Shown here: positions 59,035 to 64,000 of the stretch, in pieces
Layout of the letters: every line of letters begins with the position of its first letter
Position numbering within the stretch: position 1 is the stretch's first letter
Assembly (NCBI RefSeq): GCF_964340395.1
Contig: NC_135555.1
Coordinates: 16,922,746 to 16,986,745 of the forward strand
Source: Glandiceps talaboti
Lineage: Eukaryota > Hemichordata > Enteropneusta > Spengelidae
DNA: 64,000 bases
Reading direction: 5' to 3'
Translations under genes and position numbers: made by a program
Notes under the pieces: generated by a model
Databases searched by the model: none
What the model was told of the DNA's origin: nothing
What the model saw: the letters and a program-made list of their open reading frames with translations, nothing else

Positions 59035-59360
59035 TTTGTACCACAGATGCTGAACTTTTAACCTTGATGGTGAACTCTGACCTCTCACAGCTGGAGATGG
59101 AGAAATCTGACACTGGACAAACAGCTTCAGAACTTAGTCCAAACAGCCGAGGTGAACTTTGACCTTTGATAAAAGGCCTGATGAACTGCGACCTCACTGA
59201 CTGTTGATAGTAAAGTCTGACCCCTGACGAACTGCCGTAACCTCTGACCCGCTGCTAATCAGCTCTCAAATTTCTCCACTAAACCTACAGCTACAGTCTC
59301 AAAGACTACTGATGGTGAACTCTGGATGACCCACCCCCACCCTAAGGTCTGACCCGTGAT
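59035..59360. promoter_or_regulatory. Cluster of TGACCT/TGACCC nuclear-receptor-type half sites
   Basis: Degenerate units of about 30 bases contain TGACCT or TGACCC at least six times, including a full DR1 match TGAACTTTGACCT at 59153-59165. It may be a decayed tandem repeat rather than a designed regulatory cluster. It is downstream of the minus-strand gene. Confidence 0.3.
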
Positions 59361-61861
59361 CTCTTACATAGCTGTTTTCAAATCACATGTACACATGACT
59401 AATCCCACTCTATATCGGACCTAATTGATATCCGCAAACACAATGATGATTATAAATCAATGCTACTACAATTATGCTCCCTTAAAAATACAACAAAAAT
59501 TGACAGCATACATTGTTCTCATTTTATCCAAGTATGCTGTACAGTATAAAAATCTATCCTATAAACGATCTCAATATTTCAGTCAGTTCGTCATAGCTAA
59601 CAAACGTTTAGATGCAGGGATGTTCAGGACATATTCACAAAGAACTCACAATAATGGCAAATCATCTCAACATCAACTTAAATAGAAAAACCTGACATCT
59701 GACAACAACGAAACTGACTTTCCAAAAAAGTGTTTTCTGATAGCCTAGAACTGCATTTCCTACATGTCAACCCCCTTTGTATCAATTCATCACTGTCTAT
59801 ATGACAGTCCTTTTCTTTCTTTTTTCAATTCAGTCTCCACTCTTTTTTTCGAATAAGTAATTGGAGTCATTTGTTTTACATTTACCCAAAGTGATTATCA
59901 CTTCTCCAACACAAAGTCTAAAATGTTGGTATAAAATAACAGGTTTTTGAAGATGCGCACTACGAATAGATAAGAGTTATCGTTTTGGTATGTAGGTATT
60001 CAACATTCACTTCTTTGGGTTTTTTTCGTCCATATGATACTGAGTGGAATAAACAGAAAAGTATATATCTGAGATAATCAATGCCAGCTTCTGTAAAATC
60101 ACCTCATTGAAACTCCACATTAACTTGCCTTATCAGTTTCTGTAAGGTATGCCATGTTAGAGTGCCCTCACACATCAGCCAATCCCTTTCAAGACCGTTG
60201 AGGGCACAGCAACTCGACTTCTTACTCTATGTTCTTTTCCTTTCAACTGGGGATATATGCATAGCTGATTTATCACAAAGGCATCTCAAATGATTACAAG
60301 ACAGCATTTGAGAAAAGGAGTGTTTTCTGAAATAGAGTACTGAAGATGTCCATGCAGTTGTTCAAAATTTGCAGCTCATTACTGGAACACAACTTGTGCC
60401 ATGGTGCTTCATTTGCATTAAAACTACATGGTGCTTCATTTGCATGAAACTACATGGTGCTTCATTTGCATGAAACTACATGGTGCTTCATTTGCATGAA
60501 ACTACATGGTGCTTCATTTGCATGAAACTACATGGTGCTTCATTTGCATGAAACTACATGGTGCTTCATTTGCATGAAACTACACGGTGCTTCATTTACA
60601 TAAAACGACATGGTGCTTCATTTGCATGAAACTACATGGTGCTTCATTTGCATGAAACTACACGGTGCTTCATTTGCATGAAACTACATGGTACTTCATT
60701 TGCATGAAACTACATGGTGCTTCATTTGCATGAAACTACATGGTACTTCATTTGCATGAAAGTACATGGTGCTTCATTTGCATAAAACTACATGGTGCTT
60801 CATTTGCATGAAACTACTTGGTGCTTCATTTGCATGAAACTACATGGTGCTTTGTTTCCAAGAAACATTATGGCACTTTGTTTGCACGAAACACAAAAGA
60901 TACAACTTGTATACAAAAACATATGCATGGCAGACAGTAGACAGCAAGATATGTCGTGATAGGTTGATGGCAGCATGGCACACTGCCAGACAGACTTGTC
61001 AGGGAGTAGGAAATCAAGAAAATTTATCAGATATAATTCAAAGCACCAGTTGACGGCTATTGTACCACATTGGTTAATCAATTAATGAAGAAACCTTCAC
61101 TACTAAAATTCAGTCGAAATGCATGGTGCAAAACGGTAAGAAAAAATGCATTCCCTGGTTTTAAAACCATTTAAAGGCATTTATGACAAAACAATACTGA
61201 TATTTCCTATTTTAATACATCTCGTTAATCCTCCGAAACTTTCCTCTATCCTGCCTAGTACAAACACTTAAAGACTATTCCATCATTTGTATTTGTCAAC
61301 ATTTTTCTTCTATAATTCATGACTTTACAAGCAATTTTGGGTATTTTTTTCCTGGCTGAATTTATTGAATTACCAGATCAATTTTTTTCTTTAGTTCTTA
61401 AATGTACGAATGGTTGAAAATCTTGCACCTTACTACAGAGTGGACATTATCTGTTCTCAAATATTACAGTCCTCGTTACAACAACTTGAGGAGTCTTACT
61501 TCCAGACACCTCTCACTGTGTTATCTTGGGAGAAATAAAAGACAAACATTTCATACATCACAAAATTAAGACGAAAAAAAATTGCTTTCTATTATACAGG
61601 ACGTAAAGTTATTTCAAAACTGTACCACTATACTGTGATGTTATTATTTTGCATTGAAAAAAAAAAGATATCCCTTTGTACTTTACTTTCTTTCCTGTTT
61701 TTTTTTTTTAAGTTTTATAATTTTAGACGTTTTAAAAAATGCAATAAATGCACAATTTTGGCAGTTGTATAAATCTCCTGAAAATAGAAAGTCAACAAAT
61801 CTTGTCAACCTGAACTTGAAAAAAACAACCAGACTGGTTAGCAGAAATTATCGAGTGTCTA
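59361..61861 (-). other. Probable 3' UTR or intergenic sequence of the ZC3H18-like gene
   Basis: Apart from the octamer minisatellite I find no gene here. The stretch lies 3' of the minus-strand stop at 61862-61864. Several TTTATT motifs (AATAAA on the minus strand) could be polyadenylation signals, so the 3' UTR limit cannot be set. Confidence 0.35.
60400..60860. repeat. 26-bp minisatellite with an octamer motif in nearly every unit
   Basis: About 17 units with the core CATGGTGCTTCATTTGCATG followed by AAACTA, then one or two degenerate units to about 60892. Sixteen units hold a perfect ATTTGCAT, the POU-protein octamer (ATGCAAAT on the other strand); one unit has ATTTACAT. Substitutions elsewhere in the unit (CACGG, GTACTT) are as common as in the octamer region or more so. 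Confidence 0.93.
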
Positions 61862-63152
61862 TTACTGCATTTTTGCTCGCTTTCTCGCAATAGCATCCTC
61901 AACTGCTCGCAACTGCTTCAACAATTCCTCTCTGCGTGATGTAGTCTTGGATTTGGAAGATCCAGATGCACCAGATTTTGTGGGCGCAGGTGCCGCTGGT
62001 TTGGCAGCTGGTTTTGATGGTGGCGCTGCCATTTTCTTTTCCATTGGGGGTTTTGCTGGTTTGCTGGCAGGTTGAGATTGCGAGGGTTTGGTACCTGAGG
62101 GTTTGGAGGTTGACACATCCTTTGCTGTGGGTTTCTTTGCAGTAGACGATGGCTTCGCTGGTATTTTACGGTCTAAAAAAGAATGAAAAGAACATTAACG
62201 ATCGAGAGAAAGATGATGTTCAGGGACTACTTAAGGAAACATGACAAACTCTTTTGAGCTAAAGATGACTGAAACAATACTATAAACTTTACTCCATTTC
62301 GGCAACAGCAGTCTGGTAATAAACATCCCTACCATATACCCAGTGTCACATCCATACCGCCTCCATTGTAATTCAGTGGGCAACAGGGTCAGTGCCCTCA
62401 CATTTATGCAATAATTTGCCATATCCTGCCCAGGCACATTTTGCCCAAATAAGGCCAGTTGCGGGAATTGTCGAACCATTATTATGTTTGCTAATGTTTT
62501 TAAAAGCTCCATAGGATACATGATAAAACCTTCACAAACCAGGGATGGGTTTTGTGGACCTTGCTAGTACAGCTTATGAACCCTCTCAAGGTTGGGCCTT
62601 GACGCTGTACAATCTTGACTGCAAAACCCATATCGATTGCGTAAACATTATTTCATACTGACATTAATTACGATGTTGGGTCATCTGGTTGTTTTTGCCA
62701 GCACCTTATTGCAGTGGTAGGATTACCAATGGTAAATACAAAAAAATGTAGGCACTAATAACTAGCCTGCTTCATCCATTGCTCATGAATTTGACTGGGC
62801 AGCGGCATGACGTCCAGTCAGTTGTACATGATTTTCACAAATTTCTGAAGTCAAGAAAGATTTCACTTTTGGGGGGCAAACTTTAAAAAAGATCACTGAA
62901 ACAAATTTTTGTGATTCAAATAAGTCATCTTAGCCAGATTTTCTCCTCAATGTAAAGAGTTAGGTTATAAATTGCATGGCCTGCTTTACATAGTCCATAA
63001 TCCTTACCTTTGTCTGATGATGATGTTGGCATACTTTTAGTAGCAGGAGATAGCGGTCTGGCCTTCTTACTTGGTGGACCACCTTCACCAGAGGCTGTGT
63101 ATCTTTTCTTACTTGCTGTTGATGGTGTAGTTGATGATGGCTTCTCAGCAGG
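61862..63152 (-). CDS. Last two exons of a Ser/Lys-rich protein with a ZC3H18-like C-terminus (partial)
   Basis: Two minus-strand exons, 63152-63008 and 62172-61862, join through a GT-AG intron with matching phase (phase 1) and end in TAA. The first reads PAEKPSSTTPSTASKKRYTA and continues with GGPPSKKARPLSP. The second is rich in Lys, Pro, Ser and Ala and ends with REELLKQLRAVEDAIARKRA then KMQ. A short C-terminal helix of the form EELLKQLKAVEDAIARKRAK closes vertebrate ZC3H18 (NHN1), a nuclear CCCH zinc-finger adaptor linking the cap-binding complex to the exosome. That identification comes from memory of the family, and only the disordered tail is visible. The zinc finger and upstream exons lie beyond the right edge. 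Confidence 0.7.
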
Positions 63153-64000
63153 CTGAAAGTTATGATACATCACATACAGAAAGAGGGTCAATAGAAAATA
63201 AAAATTCTTTACTTTTCAGCAAATTTACTGAAATCACTTGTCTTTAAATAGGGAACTTGCAAACCTGCCATGTTGAATGTTGCATCGTGGGAAATGTGCT
63301 AATGAATTGGTATTCTAAACAATACTGTATTGTTTGCAACCACAAATGATCAATGCAGTTACCCTGACCACTGACACTGTGGGAGGTTTATTTTATCGGT
63401 AGCTCCAGATTAGGTATTACGATAACCACAAATAATCCCATAGTCCTTTGCGCCTGAGCATGCTCAGTCTGGATTGCAAGTTCCCTATTGTTCCCTCTTT
63501 CTGCTATATAGCATTGCATCTAGCAAGAAGACAATTTGACGCATTTATGCCCCATTTGTAAAACTATTAAGTGGGCCACAAATCAATGATAATTGTTGAA
63601 TAAGTTGTTTAAATCACAGAGACATCATCCACTTAGAGAACAGATTATATGCTTTGGACACAGAGGGCAGCACCCTCCTTCTTGGAAAAATGACTTCAAG
63701 GTGGGAACTCAAGTCTGGGGCCACTGAAGGAGAAGAACACTGAGCAGGCGTTTTGGATACATGTACATAATATGCATTAGAAATATGAATTACAGATATC
63801 GACTATGTCATGTCATTAGCCTATTACATGGGTGTTCAAATTGGTAGAGATAAAAAACCAACTGAAATTATCATTTGGTCCTTAATAATACAAATGTACA
63901 TGTAATGAGTAGCACTAGAATGAAGCTGTGAAAGTTGGAATAATAGATGTCTGCTAACATGGTACATTTTTTGTATGTTTGTATTTACATTAGTTGTGCA
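63153..64000 (-). other. Intron of the ZC3H18-like gene continuing past the right edge
   Basis: No further exon with convincing splice sites could be identified. Confidence 0.4.

Noticed and set aside
60400-60860. CRISPR array
   Set aside because: The 26-bp units are directly adjacent with no variable spacers and the genome is eukaryotic. It is a minisatellite.

Overview
This is an AT-rich eukaryotic window with GT-AG introns, very long simple-sequence tracts, CR1/Rex1-like LINE pieces and short inverted-repeat DNA elements. The protein families and repeat load suggest a marine invertebrate (lophotrochozoan, hemichordate or lancelet-like). The sequence alone does not settle which.

The core is a direct tandem array of five copies of one nine-exon gene, all on the + strand, here called SDR-1 to SDR-5. 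They encode a classical short-chain dehydrogenase/reductase whose closest recognisable relatives are bacterial-type D-3-hydroxybutyrate dehydrogenases, with an added N-terminal mitochondrial-type presequence. Start codons lie at 1606, 11716, 24308, 39970 and 51269; stops end at 7061, 20202, 34790, 46532 and 56368. Exon sizes and phases are the same in all copies apart from small in-frame differences. SDR-2, SDR-3 and SDR-4 look complete. SDR-5 is open but has Arg for the catalytic Lys. SDR-1 has lost exons 3 and 4 and both catalytic Tyr and Lys, so it is a pseudogene.

Each repeat unit carries the gene, a 3' flank with a nuclear-receptor DR1-like site (SDR-2, -3 and -4), a GACA tract, and usually a CpG-bearing CRE/YY1-like module and CATA tracts ahead of the next gene. 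Homologous introns hold homologous microsatellites: CT before exon 2 and after exon 5, CAA in intron 4, ATGT in intron 6. Copy-specific insertions include a LINE in SDR-1, a Harbinger-like element with TAA target duplications in SDR-2, LINE and Harbinger-like pieces in SDR-3, two insertions in intron 2 of SDR-4, and a foldback MITE upstream plus a hAT-like element downstream of SDR-5.

The most unusual structure is an in-frame 48-bp (16-codon) minisatellite made of the 3' end of coding exon 3 together with its own 5' splice site. It has about 8 units in SDR-2, about 3 in SDR-3 and SDR-4, and 10.6 in SDR-5. In SDR-5 the frame stays open through the whole array and eight phase-equivalent splice donors remain.

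The array is flanked by two minus-strand genes. At the left edge is a probable first coding exon of an unidentified gene (start at 76, running off the edge). At 61862-63152 are the last two exons of a Ser/Lys-rich protein whose C-terminus resembles ZC3H18. Between SDR-5 and that gene lies a 26-bp minisatellite with an octamer (POU) motif in almost every unit (60400-60860).
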